A stretch of DNA of 64,000 nt from Tissierellaceae bacterium. GTDB lineage: Bacteria; Bacillota; Clostridia; Tissierellales; Tissierellaceae. A program made the translations under genes and the position numbers. The stretch covers positions 1-64,000 of the forward strand of contig JALNZV010000003.1 in NCBI GenBank assembly GCA_023229175.1, written 5' to 3'. The notes below the pieces were generated by a model. The model was not told where the DNA came from, did no database searches, and worked only from the letters and a program-made list of their open reading frames with translations. Shown here piece after piece: positions 52,328-61,507 of the stretch; the first letter of the stretch is position 1, and the number at the start of each line of letters is the position of its first letter.

Positions 52328-54022
52328 TTAATATTTTCCAAATTCATCGTCACTTAAATCTATCTTTTTCTTCTTTTTCTTTGAATCTTCTTTCTCCCCG
52401 CCCATGTCGTCCAGCATCTTCTGTACTTCGGGGTTTATCTCATCCATATCCCTGTATCCGCCTTTGTACACCCTTTTAAGTCTAAATCTTTGGACTTGTT
52501 CTTGTAATAAATCTGCTTGGCTTGCCAATTCTTCACTGGCTGCTGCTGTCTCTTCTGATGTTGCCGATGTATTTTGTACTACATCCGATATTTGGGCTAC
52601 ACCTTGATTTATTTGCTCTATGGCCACAGCCTGCTCATTGGATGCCACTGCTATATTGTTGATTAATTCTGCTGCTTCGCTGACCTCGTTTACAATCTTA
52701 GTTAGGGCATCTGCTGTTTCATTGGCTATCTTAGTTCCGTCCTCTGCCTTTTTAATGGAATCCTCTATCATATCTGTAGTTTCCTTGGCGGCATTGGCGG
52801 ATCTTGCTGCTAAGTTCCTCACTTCTTCTGCCACCACTGCAAAGCCTTTGCCGTGTTGTCCTGCTCTTGCTGCTTCCACGGCGGCATTAAGTGCTAAAAT
52901 ATTTGTTTGGAATGCTATTTCGTCTATTACCTTGATTATTTTCGATATATTGTTAGATGATTCGTTAATCTCTCTCATGGCAACTAACATCTGATCCATG
53001 TCGCTGTTGCCCATTTCTGCATTTGACCTTGCGCCTTCGGCAATATTTTTGGCATTTGTAGCATTTTCTGCATTTAGTTGAGTTTGTGAAGCTACCTGTT
53101 GTAGTGATGAGGTTAGTTCCTCTACGGAACTAGCCTGCTCTGCAGATCCTTGGGACAGGTCTATACTGGAATCCGATACTTGTTTTGCTCCCGATGCCAC
53201 TTGTTCTGAGGCTGCATTTATATTTGTCATGGCTTCATTTACATTGCCCACCATTATGTCAAAGGCACTGGCAAGTTTACCTATTTCGTCCTTTGTGTCT
53301 ATGTCGATATTCACATCTAAATTGCCGTCTGCAATTTGTCTAGATACATCTAGTAGTTCTCCTATTGGTTTTTTAATTATTCTGCTGATAAATATTCCCA
53401 GTAATATGGATAGTATCACTCCACCTGCGGCTATGCCTATCATCAACGTAGTTGCTGTGGTGGCAGCAGTTCTGTTTCCTTCGGCAGTATCTCTGGCGGC
53501 CCCTGTTTTCAGCTCAAGCAATCTTCTATAGCCACCGTCAATGTCTGTTCTGACCTTGTCACTATCTGGATCTATCAAAAGTACATAGGCCTCTTCCTTC
53601 CTGCCTAGTCTGGCTAGCCTAGATACTTCTCCCATTATGTCTTCGTATTTGATTATGTCTGTTTTTAGCTTGCCTATTACCTCTATTCCCTCATCTATGA
53701 ATATAGTTTTTTCAAATTCTGCAATTGCTCCTTCAAAATCTGACACCCTTAAAACTATTCTATCTTCAAATTCTGCTAATTTATTGACATCATCAGACAA
53801 AATTACATCCCTGATGTTGGTTCTCAACCTTTGAAATGACTCTGCCATATTTGTTACTTCTATAAGAGGCTCGGTCATCATTACATACATTTGATTGTCT
53901 AATTCTGCAATATTGTTTATATTGATTATCCCTATGACTCCAACAACTCCAGCTATTAATGCCACAATTATAAAGCTAATAATCAATTTTACACCTATGT
54001 TCATATTATAGAACCATTTCAT
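52328..54022 (-). CDS. Methyl-accepting chemotaxis protein in the che operon
   Basis: 564 residues. Two membrane helices (about 10-32 and 190-212) around a four-helix-bundle sensor (about 33-185), HAMP, and the signalling hairpin with tip EIAFQTNILALNAAVEAARA. The last 35 residues are highly charged (KKKKKKIDLSDDEFGKY) with no NWETF-type tail. Ligand unknown. It lies between cheW and cheR, so this receptor is made together with the core signalling machinery. Confidence 0.95.
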   Translation of the reverse strand: MKWFYNMNIGVKLIISFIIVALIAGVVGVIGIININNIAELDNQMYVMMTEPLIEVTNMAESFQRLRTNIRDVILSDDVNKLAEFEDRIVLRVSDFEGAIAEFEKTIFIDEGIEVIGKLKTDIIKYEDIMGEVSRLARLGRKEEAYVLLIDPDSDKVRTDIDGGYRRLLELKTGAARDTAEGNRTAATTATTLMIGIAAGGVILSILLGIFISRIIKKPIGELLDVSRQIADGNLDVNIDIDTKDEIGKLASAFDIMVGNVNEAMTNINAASEQVASGAKQVSDSSIDLSQGSAEQASSVEELTSSLQQVASQTQLNAENATNAKNIAEGARSNAEMGNSDMDQMLVAMREINESSNNISKIIKVIDEIAFQTNILALNAAVEAARAGQHGKGFAVVAEEVRNLAARSANAAKETTDMIEDSIKKAEDGTKIANETADALTKIVNEVSEAAELINNIAVASNEQAVAIEQINQGVAQISDVVQNTSATSEETAAASEELASQADLLQEQVQRFRLKRVYKGGYRDMDEINPEVQKMLDDMGGEKEDSKKKKKKIDLSDDEFGKY

Positions 54023-54033
54023 CCTTATTCCCC

Positions 54034-54546
54034 CTATTCTTCATCTTTTTCTATTTCTTTGATTTTCGTATAGTCCTCGTCCCTAAGCAGTTTATCGCAA
54101 TCCAATATTAGGACTATGGACCTATCTACTTTTCCAATAGCCTCTATATATTTGTTGCTCTTTTTTTGAAGTTCGGGCGGCAATACCACCTCTTCTTCGG
54201 GGATATTTAGTACATCTGATACACTGTCGACGATAAGCCCTACAGACATATCCTTTACCTCGATGACGATAATACAGGTCCTGTCGTTGTACTCCTTAAA
54301 ATCCATTTTAAATCTCATGCGTACATCCATTACAGGAATTATCTTACCCCTCAAATTGATGATGCCCCTTATGTACTCCGGTAACTCCGGTACCTGAGTA
54401 ATAGGTTGAATTCCAATTATCTCCGTCACGATGCCTATTGCAATACCATAGGATTCTTCATCGACTTGAAACGTAAGATACTTGTCCTTCTGAGTATCCT
54501 CTTCATACTCATCAATGTCCTCTATTAAGTCCTTTGTCATCCTCAC
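54034..54546 (-). CDS. cheW: Chemotaxis coupling protein
   Basis: 170 residues with one CheW domain: YLTFQVDEESYGIAIGIVTEI, LPEYIRGIINLRGKIIPVMD, VGLIVDSVSDVLNI. An acidic N-terminal extension of about 20 residues is unusual. CheW couples CheA to chemoreceptors. Confidence 0.95.
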   Translation of the reverse strand: MRMTKDLIEDIDEYEEDTQKDKYLTFQVDEESYGIAIGIVTEIIGIQPITQVPELPEYIRGIINLRGKIIPVMDVRMRFKMDFKEYNDRTCIIVIEVKDMSVGLIVDSVSDVLNIPEEEVVLPPELQKKSNKYIEAIGKVDRSIVLILDCDKLLRDEDYTKIKEIEKDEE

Positions 54547-54557
54547 CTCTCCTTTCC

Positions 54558-56615
54558 TTAAATATATTCAATTCCATTTACATCTAATATGAGGCTTATG
54601 CTTCCGTCACCTAAAAGTGTGCATCCTCCTAATCCTTTGATATTTTTGGTGCTCTTTATATAGTTTGGTAGGGCCTTAACTACTACAGGTTGCTGTCCCA
54701 GTAGTTCATCTACCAATATACAGGAGGTCCTTTCATTTTGTTCCACTACTACTAAAATTCCCTCCGTTAGGTCCTTTATTTCGGTCTCCACATTATACAA
54801 CTGGTGCAGCCTATATATGGTATGGCTTCTGCCCCTCAACATAATCATTTCATTGCCGTCTGGGTCCTTTATTAGCTGCTCCTTGACAGGTCTAAATGAC
54901 TCCTTCACATTCATTATAGGTATGGTGTACCTAGATGTGCCTACCCTCACATTCATGCCGTCAATAATCGCCAAAGTAAGGGGTATCTTTAAAGTAATGA
55001 CAGTACCCTTATCCTCTGCACTATCTACTACAATGCTTCCACCTATTTCCTCAAGGTTTTTAACTACTACATCCATGCCAACTCCCCTGCCTGAAAACTC
55101 TGTGACGTTTTCCTTCGTGGAAAACCCTGGATTTAATATCAAATTGTAGACTTCTTTGTCGCTTAATTCTTCAGGGTCCTTGTCGATTAATCCCTTCTCT
55201 ATGCCCTTTTCTATAAGCTTGTCCCTATTTAAACCTTTGCCATCGTCCTTGATTAATATCAATACATCGCTGCCTACATTTTTTGCCTCTAATGTTATTT
55301 TCCCTGCTCTGTTTTTTCCCTTTGCCTCTCTAGTGTCTCCGTCTTCTATACCGTGGTCTACGGCATTTCTAATGAGGTGCATAAGGGGGTCTCCAATATG
55401 CTCAATGATGTTTTTATCTACTTCTGTTTCCTCGCCTATTAGCTGAAGCTCTACTTCTTTTTTCTGTTTCTTGGAAATATCTCGGACTATTCTATACATT
55501 TTTAGAAATGTGGTGGATAGGGGAACCATTCTGATTGACATGACTATATCTTGAAGTTCATTGGTTATTTTCCTTAGCTGCCTAGCGGATTTGCTAAAGT
55601 TTTCTAATTCTAAATCTTCTAAATCGGGGTTTTGCGTCACCATGGCCTCTGCAATGACCATCTCTCCAACTAGATCCATTAGCTGATCCAGCTTTGGCAC
55701 TGATACCGAAATTACATTTTGGGCACTATGGCTCGGAGCCGATACTTTTTCCTCGGCTTTTTCCTCTTGAGTTTCCACCTTTGGATACTTAATTTCCTTT
55801 TCCAATACTATGGTGTCCGGCTTCTTAAATAACTCTTCTCCCTCTCCATTCTCTATGTTTCTAAAGTCTATATTTTCTAGGAATGGAGTTTTGTTCAATA
55901 GTTCTATTATTTCCTTTTCCCCTGATTTTGATTTTATATATACGTCAAATCCATTTACCTTGATGTAATCTGCCTTATCGTCTTCAATAATATCCTCTGG
56001 AATATTGATAAGGTCTTCGCTGACATTTTTTAAGTTGTTGATGACAGTATAAGCCCTGATATTTTCCATATCACAGCCTTTTTCAAATTTAATGTTGGCA
56101 AAGTAATACTTTGTCGCACTTGTTTCTCTCTTTAAATCTGGTGCTATATAGTATTGTTTTTTTGCTTCTGACTTTGGCCTAATTATATCCCCTGTATCGG
56201 GATTGTCCTCTTTGAGAACTAGGAGAAATTCTTTAATTTTCAGTGCTAATTGTGATGAGTCTTCATCTGGCTTATCGCCGCTTTTAAGCTTTGCCAACTC
56301 TACTTTTATAAAGTCAATGGCCTCAAATATTAAATCGCAAAGATTGGAATTGTTTATGTTGGTAGGCTTTTGGTCCCTTATAAAATAGAATAAATCCTCA
56401 ATAGAATGTGCTAAGTTTGATATGGAATCGAATAACATCATGGCTGAAGAACCTTTTATTGTGTGCATGATGCGGAATATTTCATTGACGTAATCCTCGT
56501 CTTGTGCATTTGTCTTTTCTACCTCTAAAATAATGTTTTCTAATTGTTCAATTAATTGGGTCGTTTCAAATATATACATTTCCAGCATTGAAGCATTTGA
56601 AAATAATTCGGACAT
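54558..56615 (-). CDS. cheA: Chemotaxis histidine kinase
   Basis: About 685 residues. HPt domain with the phosphorylated His in IMHTIKGSSAMM near residue 48, a P2-like spacer region with charged linkers (about 120-310), dimerisation helix pair, HATPase with LMHLIRNAVDHGIED, KDDGKGLNRDKL and GRGVGMDVV, and the C-terminal CheW-like regulatory domain (about 555-685). Start at ATG 56615 (MSELFSNASMLE), preceded by GGTGGTGAT; four more codons upstream are open. It phosphorylates CheY and CheB. Confidence 0.96.
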   Translation of the reverse strand: MSELFSNASMLEMYIFETTQLIEQLENIILEVEKTNAQDEDYVNEIFRIMHTIKGSSAMMLFDSISNLAHSIEDLFYFIRDQKPTNINNSNLCDLIFEAIDFIKVELAKLKSGDKPDEDSSQLALKIKEFLLVLKEDNPDTGDIIRPKSEAKKQYYIAPDLKRETSATKYYFANIKFEKGCDMENIRAYTVINNLKNVSEDLINIPEDIIEDDKADYIKVNGFDVYIKSKSGEKEIIELLNKTPFLENIDFRNIENGEGEELFKKPDTIVLEKEIKYPKVETQEEKAEEKVSAPSHSAQNVISVSVPKLDQLMDLVGEMVIAEAMVTQNPDLEDLELENFSKSARQLRKITNELQDIVMSIRMVPLSTTFLKMYRIVRDISKKQKKEVELQLIGEETEVDKNIIEHIGDPLMHLIRNAVDHGIEDGDTREAKGKNRAGKITLEAKNVGSDVLILIKDDGKGLNRDKLIEKGIEKGLIDKDPEELSDKEVYNLILNPGFSTKENVTEFSGRGVGMDVVVKNLEEIGGSIVVDSAEDKGTVITLKIPLTLAIIDGMNVRVGTSRYTIPIMNVKESFRPVKEQLIKDPDGNEMIMLRGRSHTIYRLHQLYNVETEIKDLTEGILVVVEQNERTSCILVDELLGQQPVVVKALPNYIKSTKNIKGLGGCTLLGDGSISLILDVNGIEYI

Positions 56616-56630
56616 AATAATCACCACCCA

Positions 56631-56987
56631 TCAAATAAATTGGCTAAAGGTCTTCAATAGGATTTCTGCTTTAAATGGCTTCACTATAAAGGACTTTGCA
56701 CCACTTAATATGGCGTCCTTCACCATTTGTTCTTGTCCCATGGCGGAAAGCATAATAACTGTGGCCTTTGGATCAATCTTTATAATTGCCTTAACTGCCT
56801 CTATTCCCGTCATTACAGGCATGGTAATGTCCATGGTAACTATATCTGGCTTTAGCTCCACATATTTTTCCACGGCTTCCCTTCCGTTTTCTGCTTCCCC
56901 TACTACTTCATATCCTGTATCTTGGAGCATGTTTCTGATGCTTAGCCGCATAAATGCAGCATCATCTACTACTAAAACTTTTTTCAT
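56631..56987 (-). CDS. cheY: Chemotaxis response regulator
   Basis: 118 residues, REC only: VVDDAAFMRLSIRN, phosphoacceptor IVTMDITMPVMTG, VIMLSAMGQ and the Lys in FIVKPFKAE. Start at ATG 56987, preceded by AGAGGGGGAATAAG; the longer frame to 57095 runs into the leader RNA and is not used. First gene of the operon, behind the c-di-GMP riboswitch and its terminator. It acts on the flagellar switch. Confidence 0.95.
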   Translation of the reverse strand: MKKVLVVDDAAFMRLSIRNMLQDTGYEVVGEAENGREAVEKYVELKPDIVTMDITMPVMTGIEAVKAIIKIDPKATVIMLSAMGQEQMVKDAILSGAKSFIVKPFKAEILLKTFSQFI

Positions 56988-57093
56988 CTTATTCCCCCTC
57001 TGAATTAGTAAAGAAATGTTAAAGAAATGATAATCTGAATATGTTATGTGGTTTGACATAAATCTATGACATGCAACAATGTTTGACATGAAC

Positions 57094-57137
57094 AAAAAAC
57101 AACAATAGCCAGAAATATAATTATATCTAGCTATTGC
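57094..57137 (-). terminator. Riboswitch-controlled terminator in the che leader
   Basis: Stem GCAATAGC (57137-57130)/GCTATTGT (57109-57102) with a further AGATATA/TATATTTCT pairing inside, then TGTTTTTTG on the minus strand. It lies between the aptamer and cheY, 107 bases before the start codon. Confidence 0.8.
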
Positions 57138-57180
57138 AACTTACATTAATTTCTTTTATTTGACAACATAGAAAATACAT

Positions 57181-57270
57181 ATCGCTCTCCCCTTCGGTAG
57201 CTGGTTGCCATATCTGGCCCTATAGCTTTGCATCACTTGGTTCCCCTAGGTTTGCCTTTGTCGGTGAATC
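57181..57270 (-). promoter_or_regulatory. Cyclic-di-GMP-I (GEMM) riboswitch aptamer
   Basis: On the minus strand: CACCGACAAAGGCAAACC, then GTGATGCAAAGCTATAGGGC, then ATGGCAACCAGCTACCG. These are the three conserved segments of the GEMM-I class, with the GCAAACC, GAYGCAAAGC and CAGCTACCG elements in the right order and spacing and a short P3. Downstream lie a terminator and the che operon. Expression of chemotaxis genes would thus depend on c-di-GMP. Whether binding causes termination or read-through is not clear from the sequence. Confidence 0.9.
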
Positions 57271-57297
57271 TGCTCATATGTTTAAGTCTTTGTACTT

Positions 57298-57326
57298 ATA
57301 TTAACATTTTTGTCGATTATTGTAAA
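57298..57326 (-). promoter_or_regulatory. Promoter of the che operon
   Basis: -35 TTTACA (57326-57321), 17-base spacer, -10 TAATAT (57303-57298). The predicted start near 57290 is about 24 bases before the aptamer. Confidence 0.6.
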
Positions 57327-57390
57327 CATATTGTTAAAGGAATATTGACAATTGTTATAATCCTTATGACCTTAGGGCATATAATGGAGG

Positions 57391-57419
57391 GAAAAAACAG
57401 AGTGCCAATTGGCACTCTG
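57391..57419 (-). terminator. Terminator of the EAL/HDOD gene
   Basis: Perfect palindrome CAGAGTGCCAATTGGCACTC plus TG, followed on the minus strand by six Us. The 110 bases between it and the stop codon contain nothing recognisable. Confidence 0.75.
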
Positions 57420-57531
57420 GTTTAGGTTATCTAGAAGTTTAGATTTTCTACACCTCCAGTATTATTTCCATATTATCAGGTCATTACTCTAACGTTAGTA
57501 GTACTGCAATATACCAAGGTAATTGGTAGAT

Positions 57532-58752
57532 TTACAGCCTTTCCTTTATAAGCATGTTGTACCATATCAATGAGTCTACATAGGAAGACACTATTATATC
57601 GCTGTCAATATTTAAATGGTTCGCATATATAAGCATTTCATCCCATTGGCCCTTCTCGTAAAGTCTTGCCATATTGTACAGAGTCTCCAGTTCGTTGTTT
57701 CCCTTTAATAGTACTTCTTTTACTGTTTCCGTTGCCTTAATCTCCTCCAATATATTTTCTAGGGGTCTCTTTAATATGACATCTAGCATGGAGAACAGCC
57801 CCACCATAAACAAATCCTCGGATTGGCTTATGAATTTTGTTTTCAACGCTATAAGCTCTAAAAATCTAGCCCTCACAAGGGACTGTCTCGTAAGCTCATC
57901 CGGTCTATCTGAACCCATATCATTTAAAACAATTAAGTGAATCCACTTTCTAATTTCTCTCTCACCTAGACCTACTAAACCGTGTTTAACGGTATTGATT
58001 TTGTACCTAAACCCAAAGGCTGCCGAATTCACCAGTCTTAATAGGTTGTAGGTCAGGGACAAATCTCTGGAAATAATCTTTGCCATTTTTCCAAAATTTA
58101 TTCCCTCTTTTTTATTCACTATATCTACCAACTGAAGGTAGTTTGCCTTAATAGGTACTAGCTTTTTCGAACTCATTATCTCTGGTTTGCTAAAGAAATA
58201 TCCTTGATAGTATTTAAACCCAAGGGTTTTGGCAAACTCAAATTCATCTCTTGTCTCTACCTTCTCTGCCAAATACTCTATATCATATTTCCTGAACTTG
58301 AGAAGAATATCCCTTATTTCTTCCCTATCCATGGCCATGAAGTCTATTTTTATAATATCTGCTAATTCAACTAAAGAATCATATCCCTGGAGATTTAAAA
58401 AATCATCCAAGGCTATTTTGTAGCCCATTTTTTTCAGTTCTTCACACTTTTCCACTATTTCCTTTGTGGGCTCTATGTCCTCAAGCAATTCTACTACTAA
58501 AAGTTCCTTGGGAAATAGTGTAGCTACTTCATCGTGGATTAGGTTTTCTGTGAAATTAATAAAAACAGGCTTTTGATTGGATAAATTCTCAATTCCAAAG
58601 GTTTGGAATGTATTTACGATGACCTCTGAGGATGCCTTGTCCCCCTCAGTGCCATCGAAGGCATTTGACTTTCCACTTCTATAGAGGATTTCATAAGCAA
58701 AAACACCTTCATCAACATCGAAAATCGGTTGCCTAGCCAAAAAAATCTCCAT
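57532..58752 (-). CDS. EAL-HDOD signalling protein (YuxH-like)
   Basis: 406 residues. The N-terminal EAL-like domain (about 1-195) opens ARQPIFDVDEGVFAYEILYR: the EAL triad is degenerate (EIL), so c-di-GMP hydrolysis is unlikely and it may only bind. An HDOD domain follows (about 200-400; SLTYNLLRLVNSAAFGFR). This layout matches YuxH/CdgJ, which affects motility in other bacteria. It lies just upstream of the che operon's promoter region and on the same strand, separated by terminator and riboswitch. Confidence 0.9.
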   Translation of the reverse strand: MEIFLARQPIFDVDEGVFAYEILYRSGKSNAFDGTEGDKASSEVIVNTFQTFGIENLSNQKPVFINFTENLIHDEVATLFPKELLVVELLEDIEPTKEIVEKCEELKKMGYKIALDDFLNLQGYDSLVELADIIKIDFMAMDREEIRDILLKFRKYDIEYLAEKVETRDEFEFAKTLGFKYYQGYFFSKPEIMSSKKLVPIKANYLQLVDIVNKKEGINFGKMAKIISRDLSLTYNLLRLVNSAAFGFRYKINTVKHGLVGLGEREIRKWIHLIVLNDMGSDRPDELTRQSLVRARFLELIALKTKFISQSEDLFMVGLFSMLDVILKRPLENILEEIKATETVKEVLLKGNNELETLYNMARLYEKGQWDEMLIYANHLNIDSDIIVSSYVDSLIWYNMLIKERL

Positions 58753-58785
58753 TTATACTCCCCCTATTACATTCACCAATAAACC

Positions 58786-61341
58786 CTAGAATTGTCGTTC
58801 TAATGATATTAATTCTACACCATGAGTTGGAATATGGGAATATATCTTTTGCTTCCCGGATAAATCTAGATATTCAATTGTCATCCTTGGCTGTGCTTTA
58901 CCCTTTAGGTAATTTATCTCTTCCCTCGTCATATTCTGGGGTGTTCCCATCTCTACCCACTTATCAAAGGCGGAACCATGCTCTCTATTTAGTTCATACC
59001 TTGTCATTTTATAATTCCCTGATACCCCTTCAAGGGCTATTTCTAAATCAATGGTTTTCTTGTCTTCAAATACGGAATACCTCTCCTTTTCCATAAGGGC
59101 AGATGTATCTCCACTCAAGAAAAGCTCATCGAAATAGGAGAAATTGTAGGCCAGTATTTGAATGCCATTTGGGCTTTTAGTCACAATATATTCGTCCCCT
59201 TTATCTATTATCTCTTCCCCTAATTTTGATAATAGATAGTATGCGTAATAGGATGGCTTTTTAATTCCCTCTTTGTTTATTAATCCAAAACCCCCGTGAA
59301 AGTGAGATATACCTGCCTTCATTTCCTCCATGATGTCTGTAAATGTCCAATATCCCAGCGACTTTGCCTGTCCCAAAGATTTGAGGACGTTTCTCACTAT
59401 ATATGTCCCTATAAACGACGTGTCATTGATTAAATTTCTGCCATTTGACGATGCACTCCACTCCGTAATGTGTACTTCTAGCTCCTTGGATAAATGCGAC
59501 TTAATCCTTTCATCGATGGAGCTAAGAGTATTAAATGTATGATTTTCGTCAAAGTAGATTGTATTCATGGTGTTGTACTTCATCATGGTCTGCAATATTT
59601 CAGTGCCATTTTTCAAGCCCTCCAAGAGCTCACTCATTTCCTCCTCCTGAGAAAACTTCTCAGGATAAATATGCAGTGAAACAAAATCTAAGGGTACATT
59701 TTTACTCTCCACATAGTTTAGATAATCCTCCAACCATGTGCTGTCTTTAAGGGCTTGATGGGTGATGGAAGGTCCTCCAACCTTTAATTTCTGTGAAATC
59801 GACTTTAAGGCAATTGCCGTTTCCTCATAGAATTTAAAATACTCTTCCTTTCCACCTACCCAAAATACATGTTCTAATTCTGGTTCATTCCACACCTCGA
59901 AATACCAAGACTCTACTTCCTCTTTTCCATACCTATTTATAATGTGCTTGGCAAATTCCTTTACCATGTCTGTCCATAGACTGATTTCCTTGGGCTGAGA
60001 TATGTTCGCTTTCCACCAAAACATGGTCTCATCTGATTCCCCTATTTCAGATGGCATAAATCCCAGTTCTATAAAAGGCTTAATCCCCACTTCCTTAAAG
60101 AAATCAAACAGCTCGTCTACATAGGACCAGTTGTAAATTATATTGCCTTCACCGTCGTAGTTTAGTACCATCATCTCGTCTGAGAATATACCGTGAAATC
60201 TAATATATTTAAACCCAATTTCCCCTTGAATCTCTCTCAATTGGCTTCGCCATTGGGATCTAAGCCCCTCCGCTGCCCTGCCAAATGTAGTTAGATTTCT
60301 CCAGTAATAGTCATTGGCTACCCCCTGTTTTGTAGCGTCTATGACTATGGTTCTCTTCGACTTATTGACTACGTGGTTTCTCTGTTCTCCCTCATCAAAG
60401 TAGTCTAGGTACTGAAATAGCCTTGAAAAAGCTTTAGTCCTGTCTACATCCAAGTATGTCTTGCTTTTCTGCCTTACTATGTCCAAATCCCTGGTGTTTC
60501 TTTCCTCAATGCTGCTTTTTTGTCTATAATGGGATGGAGGAAACCCATATACTTTATTAAACATCGAGTTAAGAGCTTTGGCACTGGGATATCCGCTTTC
60601 AAATGCGATATCCGTTATTGTTTTATCTGAACTTCTAAGAAGGGTTTTGGCTTTTTCTAGCCTTTTAATATTTACGTACTCCTGAAAGGACATACCCATA
60701 TGCTTCTTCAGAAAATGGGATGTATAGTACATGCTCAACTCTTCGTTGTTTGCCACGTCTTTCAAGGTTACGCCTTTCTCTATATTTTCATCGATATAGT
60801 TTACCATGTTGACTAACCTTTGGATATTCTTGCCAACATTTCGCATGGTTTGTTCCTCTGGCTGCACTTCTTCAAAATTGTTAATTATATAGTCTCCAAA
60901 TAATAGAATGTCACTTCCCAAGGTAAACATGTTTTTATTTTTACTTTTTACTAAATTCCACACTATCTTTGCCAAATAGTATCTAACCATATCGTACTTT
61001 TCCTGTTGGTCCTTGTGGAGAAAAGATTTACAATTAAATGCTTTGCCCTCTAATCCTGGGTAATATTTCTCGTATTGATTGACATCCAGCTGCAGAGCCA
61101 ATAATATGTTCTCTTCTTTAGTTTTACTTGTACTGTGTATTTCATTGGCATTTATTAAAATTACGTCATTTTCCCTAAGTACGTATTCATCGGGTCCTAC
61201 TTTTACATTTACGGATCCTTTCAGAACCATAAGAAGTTCCATTTCCCTGTGAAAGTGCATTTGCAGCTCTTTTACGCTGTGAATAAAAACTTTCATAGGT
61301 GCCGTATCATCCGTAGTTATAGCTTCATAGTAATAGTCCAT
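58786..61341 (-). CDS. AraC-type regulator fused to a GH39 glycosidase
   Basis: About 851 residues, no signal peptide. Cupin-like sensor (about 10-90; MHFHREMELLMVLKGSVNV), AraC helix-turn-helix pair (about 180-280; ITDIAFESGYPSAKALNSMF, GFPPSHYRQ), then a GH39-type TIM-barrel (about 330-730) and a beta domain. Both expected catalytic glutamates are present: VWNEPE (acid/base) and HITEWSASS (nucleophile). GH39 contains beta-xylosidases and related enzymes. The fusion predicts an intracellular regulator that senses a sugar or its own hydrolysis product. Start ATG 61341 (MDYYYEAI), preceded by GGGAGTG. Confidence 0.88.
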   Translation of the reverse strand: MDYYYEAITTDDTAPMKVFIHSVKELQMHFHREMELLMVLKGSVNVKVGPDEYVLRENDVILINANEIHSTSKTKEENILLALQLDVNQYEKYYPGLEGKAFNCKSFLHKDQQEKYDMVRYYLAKIVWNLVKSKNKNMFTLGSDILLFGDYIINNFEEVQPEEQTMRNVGKNIQRLVNMVNYIDENIEKGVTLKDVANNEELSMYYTSHFLKKHMGMSFQEYVNIKRLEKAKTLLRSSDKTITDIAFESGYPSAKALNSMFNKVYGFPPSHYRQKSSIEERNTRDLDIVRQKSKTYLDVDRTKAFSRLFQYLDYFDEGEQRNHVVNKSKRTIVIDATKQGVANDYYWRNLTTFGRAAEGLRSQWRSQLREIQGEIGFKYIRFHGIFSDEMMVLNYDGEGNIIYNWSYVDELFDFFKEVGIKPFIELGFMPSEIGESDETMFWWKANISQPKEISLWTDMVKEFAKHIINRYGKEEVESWYFEVWNEPELEHVFWVGGKEEYFKFYEETAIALKSISQKLKVGGPSITHQALKDSTWLEDYLNYVESKNVPLDFVSLHIYPEKFSQEEEMSELLEGLKNGTEILQTMMKYNTMNTIYFDENHTFNTLSSIDERIKSHLSKELEVHITEWSASSNGRNLINDTSFIGTYIVRNVLKSLGQAKSLGYWTFTDIMEEMKAGISHFHGGFGLINKEGIKKPSYYAYYLLSKLGEEIIDKGDEYIVTKSPNGIQILAYNFSYFDELFLSGDTSALMEKERYSVFEDKKTIDLEIALEGVSGNYKMTRYELNREHGSAFDKWVEMGTPQNMTREEINYLKGKAQPRMTIEYLDLSGKQKIYSHIPTHGVELISLERQF

Positions 61342-61457
61342 TTTTTTCACTCCCATATATATTTTACAATGATACCATATTTGTACTATCCGTCACTTTG
61401 TAATACACTTTGTCCATTATATCCATTATACATATGGTCACTTAACAAATACTGAAC

Positions 61458-61500
61458 AAAAAAAGGCCGAAATCTCAAGAAACAGACTTCAGTCTTTTTT
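61458..61500 (-). terminator. Terminator of the BTAD response-regulator gene
   Basis: Stem GACTGAAGTCT/AGATTTCGGCC (11 bp with G-U pairs) followed by a run of seven Us. Confidence 0.75.
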
Positions 61501-61507
61501 TGCTATA

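Noticed and set aside
56988..57095. Upstream extension of cheY (36 codons)
   Set aside because: The extension has no ribosome site, overlaps the terminator and shows no CheY-like sequence; ATG 56987 has a strong ribosome site.
57391..57419. 22-base palindrome as a regulator-binding site
   Set aside because: It is followed by a U-run on the minus strand and lies after the EAL/HDOD gene, so a terminator explains it.
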